NCBI GenBank assembly: GCA_944363685.1
Contig: CALVUV010000089.1
Location: 1 to 5,333, forward strand
Reading direction: 5' to 3'
DNA length: 5,333 bases
Source: an uncultured Bacilli bacterium
GTDB lineage: Bacteria > Bacillota_I > Bacilli_A > RF39 > UBA660
Made by a program: the position numbers and the translations under genes. Positions 5,253-5,333 of this stretch are shown one piece after another. A model generated the notes under the pieces. It did not search any database. It was not told the DNA's origin and worked only from the letters and a program-made list of their open reading frames with translations. Position 1 is the first letter of the stretch. Each line of letters starts with the position of its first letter.

Positions 5253-5333
5253 AAAAAGTGGGAGAACCCTTGCCAAAGTAGGGAATTAAAAAAGTGGGAG
5301 AACCCTTGCCAAAGTAGGGAATTAAAAAAGTGG
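5253..5333. repeat. 36-bp perfect tandem repeat array, running off the right edge
   Basis: Two complete identical 36-bp units (5258-5293 and 5294-5329) begin GTGGGAGAACCCTTGCC and end GGGAATTAAAAAA; a third starts at 5330. The first is preceded by AAAAA. There are no spacers between units. Each unit contains two similar half-motifs, AAAGTGGGAGAA and AAAGTAGGGAAT, suggesting an older internal duplication. It also has two short self-complementary options that share CCC (GGG-AGAA-CCC, and CCCT with AGGG). Because 36 is a multiple of three, one frame on each strand stays open through the array: plus KKWENPCQSREL, minus HFFNSLLWQGFS, the latter ending in TGA at 5244-5246. The true copy number cannot be seen. 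Confidence 0.9.

Noticed and set aside
5253..5333. CRISPR array (36-bp repeat length)
   Set aside because: The 36-bp period is the whole unit repeated back to back. There are no spacers of unique sequence between copies, and no cas genes are in view.
5232..5333. Repetitive ORF with 12-residue period on either strand of the array
   Set aside because: Open frames follow automatically from a 36-bp unit lacking stops in that frame. No ATG or Shine-Dalgarno is visible on the plus strand, and the minus-strand start would lie off the window. Kept only as a note on the repeat.
1..5333. Alternative genetic code (TGA as tryptophan) suggested by the very AT-rich, Mollicutes-like sequence
   Set aside because: All tryptophans read are TGG, no in-frame TGA interrupts any gene, and the hypothetical gene ends at a TGA in an ATGA overlap.
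1..5333. tRNA, rRNA or insertion-sequence genes
   Set aside because: No tRNA-like cloverleaf (GGTTCRANYCC-type arm), rRNA segment, transposase motif or terminal inverted repeats were seen on either strand.

Overview
The window looks like AT-rich Firmicutes DNA (Bacilli or a relative, such as an uncultured gut lineage). Codons are strongly A/T-ending, Shine-Dalgarno sequences are Gram-positive, and the transporter is of the peptide-antibiotic resistance kind. Tryptophan is encoded by TGG and TGA acts as a stop, so this is not the Mycoplasma code. Species assignment is inference. All five clear genes lie on the minus strand, so biological order runs from high to low coordinates.

From the right edge: a 36-bp tandem repeat (two full copies and the start of a third) runs off the window. 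Next is a promoter with an extended -10, then a two-gene operon. It encodes an unrecognised soluble protein with an acidic tail (4383-5174), overlapping by ATGA a complete XerC-like tyrosine recombinase (3499-4386). A 248-bp intergenic stretch follows, holding two hairpins, a perfect -10 and a possible 15-codon leader ORF.

The centre is a 565-residue exported protein (1553-3250). It has a TasA/camelysin-like N-terminus (SipW-type signal, beta-sandwich) and a C-terminal domain ending in a W-x-W-S-M-S-P ... V-R-P-V-I-N module. The last ~45 codons are compositionally alien: GC-rich, depleted in adenine, with almost every variable-looking position an NNT or NNC codon. This is the signature of the variable repeat (VR) of a diversity-generating retroelement (DGR). 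No reverse transcriptase or template repeat is in the window, so they must lie outside it. The best reading is a surface-displayed, hypervariable binding protein.

After a hairpin with a T-run and an extended -10, the last unit is a BceAB-like ABC transporter: a complete ATPase (722-1477) overlapping (TAATG) the 5' part of its FtsX-type permease (1-722), which is cut by the left edge. No function is known to connect the transporter, the variable surface protein and the recombinase operon; each has its own apparent promoter.
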